Assembly: GCA_013298375.1 (NCBI GenBank)
Contig: JAAFHM010000047.1
Span: forward strand, 1 to 16,016
DNA length: 16,016 nt
Reading direction: 5' to 3'
DNA from: Ignavibacteria bacterium
GTDB lineage: Bacteria > Bacteroidota > Ignavibacteria > Kapaibacteriales > UBA4661
Part shown: positions 1 to 7,114 of the stretch, one piece after another
How positions within the stretch are numbered: the first letter of the stretch is position 1
Layout: each line of letters starts with the position of its first letter
Notes under the pieces: generated by a model
The model's database searches: none
Told to the model about the DNA's origin: nothing
The model's input: only the letters and a program-made list of their open reading frames with translations
Made by a program: the position numbers and the translations under genes

Positions 1-632
1 ACGTCAAGTGGGACAGCACCTGCGGCTTGGATAGCGTCCACAACAAAGATTACGCCATGCCGCTTGCATATCGCGCCGACAGCCGCCAAATCAGGGCGAT
101 AGCCGCTCAGAAACTGCACCGCGCTCAGGGAAACAATTTTAATGCGCCCGCCAGAACGTTGAATTGCTGTTTCAACCATTTCCGGCGTTACTTCCCCATC
201 ATGAGTCGGCATGATTTCAACATCCACACCGTGCCGTTTCATGTTTAGATAGGGATAAACATTCGAGGGAAACTCTTGGTCGTTGAGCAAAATACGGTCG
301 CCCGTCTGCCACGAAAGCCCCGCAGGGATGATATTGAGTGCATCGGAAGTGTTCATCACAAAAGCAATGCGCTCTGGCGACTCTGCATTAACCAGCCGTG
401 CAACAAGGCTTCGACTCTCACGTGCCAGCTCAATATCTCGAAAAAACGTGTTAATATCACCTTCGGAACGATTTGCCAAATGCTCGTCAATCGCCTCGCG
501 CACGCGCACAGAAACGGGTCCGATGGAGGCGTGGTCAATATAGATTTTCCCTTGTGCCGTGTGAGGGAAGAGTGTGCGGAGTGCATCGGAGCCGCAAGTG
601 ATTATGGTTTCTGGTGTTGCTGATAGAGGCAT
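1..632 (-). CDS. Class-V aminotransferase-fold PLP enzyme, N-terminal part (runs off the left edge)
   Basis: About 210 codons are visible from the ATG at 632; the rest lies beyond position 1. The frame is open throughout. The N-terminal part has the fold-type I start 'IYIDHASIGPVS', as in cysteine desulfurase and isopenicillin-N epimerase relatives. Further on are 'VMNTSDALNIIPAGL', in the cofactor phosphate-binding region, and 'FVVDAIQAAGAVPLDV', whose Asp is the expected contact to the pyridine nitrogen of PLP. The catalytic lysine would lie outside the window, so the substrate (cysteine desulfurase, epimerase or other lyase) cannot be decided. The start has no clear Shine-Dalgarno sequence. 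The gene follows mrdA on the same strand after about 200 bp containing strong palindromes, so shared transcription is doubtful. Confidence 0.85.
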   Translation of the reverse strand, partial: MPLSATPETIITCGSDALRTLFPHTAQGKIYIDHASIGPVSVRVREAIDEHLANRSEGDINTFFRDIELARESRSLVARLVNAESPERIAFVMNTSDALNIIPAGLSWQTGDRILLNDQEFPSNVYPYLNMKRHGVDVEIMPTHDGEVTPEMVETAIQRSGGRIKIVSLSAVQFLSGYRPDLAAVGAICKRHGVIFVVDAIQAAGAVPLD

Positions 633-716
633 GAAGTTTTTTGGTCGTTATCGAATATGTTTGCATAAAGATTGTAGCTGCTCAGGGTATATCTCCGTCT
701 GGCAAAGAACCAAGAA

Positions 717-821
717 CCCGCCGGACGGCGAAGAAGCCGCCCGACGGGGAAACCGCTCCTTCTTTTACGTCAAAATGCCCCACGAAATATGCCATCCGGC
801 GGCTTCCTCGCCGTCGGGTGG
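717..821. repeat. Pair of GC-rich palindromic units in inverted orientation (REP-like; may also terminate transcription)
   Basis: Unit A (717-748) is an imperfect hairpin: 13 positions per arm, two mismatches, six-base loop at 730-735. Unit B (792-821) is a second hairpin with 12-position arms, two of them G-T wobbles, and the loop at 804-809. Read on the opposite strand, B matches A at about 25 of 30 positions, so these are two copies of one palindromic unit facing each other. A smaller GGC-TTC-GCC hairpin follows at about 820-828. They lie between the end of mrdA and the next gene on the same strand. Leftward transcripts would leave unit A into a T-rich stretch, so a terminator role is possible. 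Confidence 0.6.
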
Positions 822-837
822 CTTCGCCTCCGGTACA

Positions 838-2685
838 TCACCGTACCTGCGCAATTTCTTTTCCGACACTGGTAGAATCAGATTTTTGCGGCTGTTTTTC
901 TTTTTCTCGGTCGAGTTTTTGGAGTGCGAAATAGCGTTGCATGATTTTCTGTGCAATCGGCGCAGCAATAGTTCCACCCGTTGCACCGGCATTCTCAATC
1001 ATCACGCAAACCGCAATTTGTGGGTTTTCGCGGGGAGCAAAGCAGATGAACCATGCGTGGTCTTTATTTTGAGAGTTTTGTGCTGTGCCTGTTTTTCCGC
1101 AAATTACCACACCGTCAATTGCCGAACTGGATGCCGTTCCGCCACGTCCTACTACTGCTTCCATGCCATCATGAATAATATCGAAATATTCTGTTTTAAT
1201 TGGTAATTGGTTCGAGGCAAATCCAAGTTTCTGCTCGGTGTTGTTCCGTTTGTCGATGAGCGAGCGCACGATGTGGGGCTGATTCCACAAGCCTTTATTT
1301 GCCAGCGTTGCCGCATAACCCGCCATCTGAAGCGGCGTAACGCCTACCTCGCCTTGACCAATGCCCCAGTTGACTAGTGCGCCTTCGCCCCAGCCATTTT
1401 TCCCATACCGACGGTTCATGTATTGCGCCGACGGGAGTATCCCCGTGCCTTCGTCAATCACATCCGCGCTTGTTCGTGCGCCGAAACCAAACATTTTTCC
1501 ATACTGCTCAAAACGCTTCACACCAAGTTTTAAACCAAGCTGGTAGAAATACGAATTGCACGAAACCTGTATGGCGCGGCGAACACTGATAGCACCATGC
1601 GTACCACCGTGACATTTGAACGAGCGATTGCCGTAATGAAAAATGCCACTGCACGTGAAGGTCGAGTTTTCATCAATAATCCCCTCTTGCAAGCCTGCAA
1701 GTGCCATGAGCATTTTCCACGTCGAGCCGGGTGGATACGCAGTTTGCGTAGCGCGGTTGAACATCGGTGTTTCGGGGTCGTTGGCGATGGAGTCGTAAAT
1801 GGCTTTGGGAGTGCGCCCGCTAAATTTGCGCAAGTCATAATCGGGTTTGCTGACGAGGGAAAGAATTTCGCCGGATTTTGGTTCAATCGCCACTGCCGCA
1901 CCGCGTCTGTCAATGAGGGAATCAATATAGTCCTGCAAACGAGCATCTATGCCGAGTTTGAGATTGAATCCGTCTTCGGGTTCAATGTCATTTTTACCAT
2001 TGTTGAAACTGGAGACGCGCTGCCCAAGAACATTAACGGCAGCAAATTCGATACCTTTGCGCCCACGCATAAAATTCTCGTAGCCCGCTTCTATACCCGC
2101 AGAGCCGATAACATCGCCCGGACGGTAATAATCGCCGAATTGTGTGAGTTGTTGTTCGGCAATTTCTTTGGTATAGCCAAAAAGATGAGGCGAATCGCCC
2201 TTGAAATCATAGACGCGCTTCGATTCGGACAGCACGGCGATTCCAGGCAATTCATTCCGATTTTCTTCGACGGCAGCAATAATTTTTGCATCGGCATCGC
2301 GGAAAATTTTCACCGGAATCGTTGGTGATGTTTTGCGATAGCGCTCTATTTTCGTGCGAAGCTCGTCCTCGTCCATACCTAAAATCGTGGAAAGAAAGGG
2401 CAGTGTGCGCACGTCAAATTCCGCCGGAGTGACCGTAATGGCTTGCGACGGGGTGTTGTGGACAATAAGCGTCCCGGTGCGGTCGTAAATTGCGCCGCGC
2501 ACAGGTTCTTTGACAATCTGCTTAATGGCTTGCATTTCCGATTTTGAGCGATATTCCTCGCCTTCGATAATTTGCAGTTGCACCAAACGACCAATATAGA
2601 TGCCGGAGATGAGCAAGATTACGCCAGAGAGCATCCACCGCCGTTTGGATGTGCCAAATTCGCTGAGACTATTGAGGGTTTCCAT
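838..2685 (-). CDS. mrdA: Penicillin-binding protein 2, peptidoglycan D,D-transpeptidase
   Basis: Class B PBP that cross-links peptidoglycan during cell elongation, anchored in the inner membrane with its catalytic domain outside. From the chosen ATG it has 615 residues, normal for PBP2. One membrane segment lies at about residues 17-37, followed by the dimerisation/pedestal region with 'VRGAIYDRTG'. The transpeptidase domain has all three motifs: STWK (321-324, nucleophile Ser), SCN (375-377) and KTGT (531-534). I chose ATG 2685 because it puts a short basic tail directly before the membrane helix. An in-frame GTG at 2754 would add 23 residues with no family character and would run through likely promoter DNA. 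The C-terminal tail is short, Lys/Gln-rich and probably disordered. egtB diverges upstream. No rodA or mre gene is visible. Confidence 0.93.
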   Translation of the reverse strand: METLNSLSEFGTSKRRWMLSGVILLISGIYIGRLVQLQIIEGEEYRSKSEMQAIKQIVKEPVRGAIYDRTGTLIVHNTPSQAITVTPAEFDVRTLPFLSTILGMDEDELRTKIERYRKTSPTIPVKIFRDADAKIIAAVEENRNELPGIAVLSESKRVYDFKGDSPHLFGYTKEIAEQQLTQFGDYYRPGDVIGSAGIEAGYENFMRGRKGIEFAAVNVLGQRVSSFNNGKNDIEPEDGFNLKLGIDARLQDYIDSLIDRRGAAVAIEPKSGEILSLVSKPDYDLRKFSGRTPKAIYDSIANDPETPMFNRATQTAYPPGSTWKMLMALAGLQEGIIDENSTFTCSGIFHYGNRSFKCHGGTHGAISVRRAIQVSCNSYFYQLGLKLGVKRFEQYGKMFGFGARTSADVIDEGTGILPSAQYMNRRYGKNGWGEGALVNWGIGQGEVGVTPLQMAGYAATLANKGLWNQPHIVRSLIDKRNNTEQKLGFASNQLPIKTEYFDIIHDGMEAVVGRGGTASSSAIDGVVICGKTGTAQNSQNKDHAWFICFAPRENPQIAVCVMIENAGATGGTIAAPIAQKIMQRYFALQKLDREKEKQPQKSDSTSVGKEIAQVR

Positions 2686-2772
2686 GAAAAATTGCAAGAG
2701 TATGTCGAAAAATAATACGCTAGAATTCAACCCTAAAGTTACAACCTTCGGCACTTCTGACCATACAATTTT

Positions 2773-2802
2773 TTGACCGAAACTTGGCTTGCGCTCAATA
2801 AT
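2773..2802 (+). promoter_or_regulatory. Possible sigma70-type promoter for egtB
   Basis: TTGACC at 2773-2778 is followed, after 17-18 bp, by the AT-rich hexamer CAATAA/AATAAT at 2796-2802. Transcription would start near 2808 and leave a leader of about 55 nt before the ATG at 2863. The -10 match is weak, so this is tentative. It would rule out the upstream in-frame TTG at 2773 as the start codon. Confidence 0.3.
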
Positions 2803-2862
2803 CCCGTATCTTGCGCGTTCTACACAAAAAACGATCTTCCATTCTCACGAATAGTACCCACC

Positions 2863-4233
2863 ATGACCAAAACTATGCCTATCCGCAATGGCGCATTGCA
2901 TCTTGCGCCATCCATGGAAGAAGTACAAATACGCCTCAAAGAGGACTTTGCTGCCGTGCGCATTGCCACGATAGAACTCTGCCAGCCGCTTGCCATTGAG
3001 GATTATGTTATCCAGACCGCGCCGTTTATGAGTCCTCCGCGTTGGCACTTGGGTCATACATCGTGGTTTTTTGAGATGCTGCTTCAGCGCTTTATGCCGG
3101 AGTACAAGATTCATTCGGATGCGTTTTTGTACTATTTCAATTCGTATTATGAAGGTTTTGGCGCACGGATAAACCGCCAAAAGCGTGGTGCAGTCTCGCG
3201 TCCGACCGTACACGAGACCTTGATGTATCGAACCCGTATTGATGGGCATTGCAAAATTTTACTGGAACGCCTACCGACCTTGCCCGAAGCCCGCGAAGCA
3301 GCTCGATTGCTGCGTTTGGGACTTGAACACGAAATGCAACACCAAGAACTGCTTGTCTATGACATCAAGCATCTTCTCGCCGATGAATACAAACCGCTCA
3401 CCGTTCAAGAAATGCCGCGCCCAGCAGTGCAGGTGCAAGGCGACGTTGAATTTGCGGGTGGTCTCTTTGAACTGGGCGCAAATGCCGATGAACACGAGTT
3501 TGTCTGGGACAACGAAGCACCACGCCACAAGGTGTATGTCAACGATTATGCACTAGACAAACGCCTCGTGACCAATGCCGAATACCTTGAATTTATACAC
3601 GATGGCGGCTACACGAACTACCGTTGGTGGCTTTCTGCTGCCTGGGATTGGGTGAAGGCGGAATCCGTCCAAGCGCCGATGTATTGGGAGCAGCAGGGCG
3701 ACGGCATAGAATCGGCGTGGTATATTCGGGATTATCGTGGGCTGCGTCGCGCTGAAAACAATGAACCTGTGCAGCATATTAGCTTCTACGAGGCAGCAGC
3801 CTTCGCAAAGTGGCGTGGGAAGAGGCTTCCGACCGAAGCAGAGTGGGAACGCGCTTGCACACTGGATGCAAACGGCAGCAAACAAGCATTTCCTTGGGGA
3901 AATGGCACATTGGACGCACAGCACGGCAATTTTATGGAAAATAGCCTTTGGACGGCATCGGAGGCGGGTTCATATCCTGACGGCACGACGGCAAGCGGCA
4001 TCTGGCAAATGACGGGCGACCTCTGGGAATGGACAACCAGCGATTATGCGCCATTTCCGGGCTTTACGCCGCAGTTTGACGAATACAACGACAAATGGTT
4101 TATCAATCAAAAAGTGCTGCGGGGCGGCTCATTTGCGACACCACGCGCCAGTATGCGCTCGACGTATCGTAATTTTTTCCACCCGAACGAGCGATGGATG
4201 TCATCCGGTTTTCGTTGTGCGCGGACGCTGTAA
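2863..4233 (+). CDS. egtB: Ergothioneine biosynthesis-type sulfoxide synthase (hercynine oxygenase)
   Basis: Non-heme iron enzyme that couples a thiol donor (cysteine or gamma-glutamylcysteine) to hercynine with O2, on the route to ergothioneine. It has 456 residues. The N-terminal DinB-like domain has 'RWHLGHTSWFFE' (His65) and 'LEHEMQHQELL' (His156, His160), matching the three iron ligands of characterised EgtB enzymes. The C-terminal formylglycine-generating-enzyme-like fold ends in 'LRGGSFATPRASMRSTYRNFF' and 'SGFRCART', typical of EgtB. There is no fused C-terminal methyltransferase domain, so it is not OvoA. No egtD methyltransferase gene is visible here, so the pathway must be completed elsewhere if it operates. 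I used ATG 2863; an in-frame TTG at 2773 would add 30 non-conserved residues. Thiol donor choice and a SenA-like selenium role cannot be excluded from sequence. Confidence 0.87.
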   Translation: MTKTMPIRNGALHLAPSMEEVQIRLKEDFAAVRIATIELCQPLAIEDYVIQTAPFMSPPRWHLGHTSWFFEMLLQRFMPEYKIHSDAFLYYFNSYYEGFGARINRQKRGAVSRPTVHETLMYRTRIDGHCKILLERLPTLPEAREAARLLRLGLEHEMQHQELLVYDIKHLLADEYKPLTVQEMPRPAVQVQGDVEFAGGLFELGANADEHEFVWDNEAPRHKVYVNDYALDKRLVTNAEYLEFIHDGGYTNYRWWLSAAWDWVKAESVQAPMYWEQQGDGIESAWYIRDYRGLRRAENNEPVQHISFYEAAAFAKWRGKRLPTEAEWERACTLDANGSKQAFPWGNGTLDAQHGNFMENSLWTASEAGSYPDGTTASGIWQMTGDLWEWTTSDYAPFPGFTPQFDEYNDKWFINQKVLRGGSFATPRASMRSTYRNFFHPNERWMSSGFRCARTL

Positions 4234-4326
4234 AAGCAGCATTCGAGAATACTGGGGGCTAAAAACCTTGAGCGTCGCGGTAAGAAATGACTTGTTGTTG
4301 AGTGTAAAAATACTGCTCTGATGAAC

Positions 4327-4424
4327 GGTCATGTCCTAAAAGAGTTGTTTTGCCAAATGGTATCATTCAATATGCCGACGTAAACCGCTTTAATCCTACA
4401 GAACAACCCTTTTAGGACGTGACC
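4327..4424. repeat. 98-bp MITE-like element with 26-bp inverted ends
   Basis: The left arm (4327-4352, beginning GGTCATGTCCTAAAAG) and right arm (4399-4424) match as inverted repeats at 23 of 26 positions around a 46-bp AT-rich centre. It lies between the convergent ends of egtB and the BI-1 gene. The arms are longer and the loop larger than in usual intrinsic terminators, and there is no following T-run, so a miniature transposable element fits better. I see no clear target-site duplication. In plus-strand RNA two of the three mismatches become G-U pairs, so the transcript would still fold well. The stretch 4234-4326 holds nothing I recognise. Confidence 0.55.
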
Positions 4425-4437
4425 CGCACATCCAACA

Positions 4438-5250
4438 TCAATCATTATCACGCAACTTCGCCAACAAGCGTAGAATCTCGATATAGAGCCAAACCAGCGT
4501 CACCATAAGCCCGAAAGCACCGTACCATTCCATGTACTTCGGAGCGCCTTCGTCGGCGGCGGCTTCGATAAAATCGAAGTCCATGAGGAGATTCGCTGCT
4601 GCAATGCCCACAACAACGACGCTAAAGCCAATACCAATCAAACCACCTTGGAAAAATGGCAGTTGATATCCGCTAAAAATTCTCAGTAAAAATCCCACCA
4701 AATACACCAGCCCCAAGCCCATCATGGCGACAATTAAGCCGGAACGAAAGGTCTCGGTAACACGAATTAAGCGTGTTTTGTAAGCAAAAAGAAGCGCGAT
4801 AAAGACACCAAAGGTCAAACCCGCTGCCTGTACCGCAATACCCGGATAGCGCATTTCTAATAATGCAGACAAACCGCCAATAAATAAGCCTTCCAACACC
4901 GCATAGATTGGCGCTGTCACACCTGACCACTCTGGTTTGAAGGTGGTGACAAGAGCAGCGATAAAGCCGCCGATTGCGCCCAGCGCTATCCAGCCGCCCG
5001 CACCGTAGATTTCTCCACCACTCGTGATTCCGACGCGACTCCACGTAAAAAGGGCTCCGACAAGGCAGAGAACGAGAAGCAAGCCGACTTTATTTGCCGT
5101 ACCTTCAATCGTCATACGCTCGCCTACGCCGTCCCATGCCACTTCCGAAAAGCGTCGCTCGGAAAGCGCAGGATTACTGGTTTTGTAGGGAACTTTATAG
5201 CGAGGTGCTTGTCGGTAATTGTTGTTGGTTGATTTTCCAAAAGAACTCAT
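4438..5250 (-). CDS. Bax inhibitor-1/YccA family membrane protein
   Basis: 270-residue integral membrane protein of the BI-1/YccA (TMBIM) superfamily. A polar N-terminal tail of about 50 residues precedes about seven hydrophobic helices. The last part has 'LLMDFDFIEAAADEGAPKYM', whose acidic residues match the pH-sensing aspartate region of bacterial BI-1 homologues, and then a helix ending 'LYIEILRLLAKLRDND'. The closest subgroup is the one with a long N-terminal tail found in many bacteria. Known relatives act as pH-dependent calcium leak channels or interact with membrane proteases; the role here is unknown. The ATG at 5250 has a good Shine-Dalgarno sequence (AGGAG near 5260-5264). It converges with egtB and appears to be transcribed alone. 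Confidence 0.88.
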   Translation of the reverse strand: MSSFGKSTNNNYRQAPRYKVPYKTSNPALSERRFSEVAWDGVGERMTIEGTANKVGLLLVLCLVGALFTWSRVGITSGGEIYGAGGWIALGAIGGFIAALVTTFKPEWSGVTAPIYAVLEGLFIGGLSALLEMRYPGIAVQAAGLTFGVFIALLFAYKTRLIRVTETFRSGLIVAMMGLGLVYLVGFLLRIFSGYQLPFFQGGLIGIGFSVVVVGIAAANLLMDFDFIEAAADEGAPKYMEWYGAFGLMVTLVWLYIEILRLLAKLRDND

Positions 5251-5345
5251 GGGGACACACTCCTAAAAAGTGAATGAATAGTGAAAAATGGTGAGAGTAA
5301 CGCGAACAGATACGTTTGCTGCATTGTCGTTCTTTCCGAACAAAA

Positions 5346-6881
5346 TTAACGCTTTTCTATCCAATCCGCAATATCCATAATAACGGCTGTGTCAACATTG
5401 CCTTTGCGGTCATAATCGCGTGCCGTGCCATTGCCTTCTGCAAAAAAGTGAAAGAGATTCGGGTAAGATCTCCATTCTACGCCAGATTTTCCTGCAAGTT
5501 TCGTTTTCCAGGCAAGCCCGTTTGCTGTGAAATCAATGTCGTGGTCTTGTTCGGCGTAGAGAAAAAGCATCGGCAGTGCGAGTTTCGTAATCGCCTCAAC
5601 GTGGTTATAGGAACGAAGGTCTATCCAATAGCTTGCCGGAATACCGTAGGGAAGATCGTAAATACTGGTTTTTAGGCTGAGTTTGCTGCTTTCCACTGTC
5701 TCAATACGCCGCTTGATACTGGCTTGCTGCTTGACTTCTTCGACAGTGAGTCCGTCGCGGGCGGAAAAATGCTCAAAACGCGGCATCATCAACTCATGAA
5801 GTTTCACATAATTCAACGCCATCATCACTGCCCCGGCAGGGCGCATAGAAACTGGGCTTGCCATCGAATCTTGACGAAAAATACGGGGTAGAACCATTGC
5901 GGCAAGCGACGGCGCAACTATAAAAATCTTGCTCGTGTCAATCGGGAATTTTCGCGCCAACGCCCGCACTTCCTGTATTGCCGAAACCGCATCAGCAATG
6001 GTTTCTTCATTCACGGTGTAACTATTCATTTCCTCCGGTTTAAGCTGGTAAAGCCGTGTGCGCTTGTCATAACGCAGCGTTGCAATGCCGCGCTTGCCCA
6101 AGCCAAATGCCAAATCTTTATTCGGTTTGTAGCCATTATACGTTAAATCGCGGTCGTGAGGACCTTGGTCGTGGAGCAGAATAGCGATAGGAACACGCTT
6201 CTCCCCCGTGCTTTTCGGCAAAGCCAGCGTACCGGGCATCGTGAATGCGCCTGTTTTTACGCTTATTTCTCGCTCTTCGATGCTTTCTGCGCTGGCGTAG
6301 CGTGGCAAATCATACTTGGGTTTACCTTGATTATATCCTAAACCGATAATCTTGTGCTGGTCATTAAAGTTGAATTTGACAAGCAGTGATAAATTTTCAA
6401 AACTTGCTTCTACCGTTACAACATCGCCCACAGCCAAGCGTTCCGCCGAAATTTCTTGTATAACACGAAATTTGCCAGCAATATTCATTGCCCGTATCCA
6501 CATCTGTTCCAGTTGTGCTTCCCGCACGGATACAACACTGGTGTCCAGATATTTCATCACGGTTGCGTACTGCTCCAAGCGCAAAAGCGTAAAAAGCAAT
6601 TTTGCCCGCTCCTGATGCTGCTCTTTTGGGATTGTCGCAAGCCGCGCTATATCTGCTTTTGCCAACATTGCGAGTGAATCTTTTCGCGTAATCTCTTGTG
6701 GTGTTGGTGGCGGCGTTTCTGGTGCAGAGATTGATTGCGGTGTGGTGCTTGATTTTACGGGCGCGGTACGGCTTTTTTGCGGTGCTTTTTGAGCAAAGTA
6801 TTCTACTGTGCCGCAAAGAAGAACAACAATCGTACACGCTAAAAAGCGCATCACGACAGGCATAAACTGGTTTTTGAGCAT
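5346..6881 (-). CDS. Secreted or periplasmic alpha/beta hydrolase with N-terminal DUF3887-like domain
   Basis: 511 residues from ATG 6881; an in-frame TTG at 6893 adds only four. It opens with an uncleaved-anchor or signal-peptide-like segment, 'MRFLACTIVVLLCGTVEYFA', then a Pro/Ser/Thr-rich linker. A small domain at about residues 80-190 resembles DUF3887. After that comes an alpha/beta hydrolase of the prolyl-oligopeptidase/dienelactone type, with 'LLHDQGPHDRDLTYNGY' where relatives have HGSGPxDRDE. The expected catalytic residues are Ser325, an Asp in 'YAEQDHD' near 446 and His478. The nucleophile elbow is odd: it reads APSLAA rather than GxSxG, with Ala replacing both glycines, so activity may be altered or lost. 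Peptidase versus esterase cannot be decided. It lies between the BI-1 gene and a repeat-rich spacer. Confidence 0.8.
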   Translation of the reverse strand: MLKNQFMPVVMRFLACTIVVLLCGTVEYFAQKAPQKSRTAPVKSSTTPQSISAPETPPPTPQEITRKDSLAMLAKADIARLATIPKEQHQERAKLLFTLLRLEQYATVMKYLDTSVVSVREAQLEQMWIRAMNIAGKFRVIQEISAERLAVGDVVTVEASFENLSLLVKFNFNDQHKIIGLGYNQGKPKYDLPRYASAESIEEREISVKTGAFTMPGTLALPKSTGEKRVPIAILLHDQGPHDRDLTYNGYKPNKDLAFGLGKRGIATLRYDKRTRLYQLKPEEMNSYTVNEETIADAVSAIQEVRALARKFPIDTSKIFIVAPSLAAMVLPRIFRQDSMASPVSMRPAGAVMMALNYVKLHELMMPRFEHFSARDGLTVEEVKQQASIKRRIETVESSKLSLKTSIYDLPYGIPASYWIDLRSYNHVEAITKLALPMLFLYAEQDHDIDFTANGLAWKTKLAGKSGVEWRSYPNLFHFFAEGNGTARDYDRKGNVDTAVIMDIADWIEKR

Positions 6882-6919
6882 GAAAAGATTCAAGGGTGAA
6901 ATTGGAAATAAGAGCAGCG

Positions 6920-7109
6920 TTGAGCGTTGAGTGTTAAGTTTTGAGTGTTAAGTTTTGAGTGAAAAGAAGTTTTGTCTTTTTTTTCAATGGCTTACGGCTG
7001 TTTTGCTTTGGCATTCAGCGCCCATAATTAGAAACTGACGTTTGGCTAAGTCTTTATCCAACAAATAACTCTACCCCAAAAAACTCAACACTTAACACTC
7101 AAAACTCAC
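6920..7109. repeat. Facing arrays of a 7-bp repeat (TTGAGTG type) around a 120-bp spacer
   Basis: At 6920-6961 there are six consecutive heptamers: TTGAGCG, TTGAGTG, TTAAGTT, TTGAGTG, TTAAGTT, TTGAGTG. At 7082-7109 four heptamers of the same family run in the opposite orientation (AACTCAA, CACTTAA, CACTCAA, AACTCAC). The segments 6938-6961 and 7082-7105 form an inverted repeat matching at 22 of 24 positions. The spacer between them has a T-run near 6977-6984 but no gene I can support. The arrays fill the gap between the end of aspS and the start of the hydrolase gene. Confidence 0.75.
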
Positions 7110-7114
7110 TATCC

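Noticed and set aside
574..1206. A 210-codon open frame on the plus strand across the 3' end of mrdA.
   Set aside because: It is antisense to a well-conserved gene and its translation is Cys/Phe-rich with no family character.
1597..2328. A 243-codon open frame on the plus strand inside mrdA.
   Set aside because: It lies fully antisense to conserved PBP2 coding sequence, with no ribosome-binding site or recognisable domain.
2686..2754. A GTG start at 2754 for mrdA.
   Set aside because: The added 23 residues precede an already complete basic tail and membrane helix, and the DNA looks like promoter sequence.
6920..7109. A CRISPR array at the heptamer repeats.
   Set aside because: The repeats are 7 bp, contiguous and without spacers, and no cas genes are nearby.
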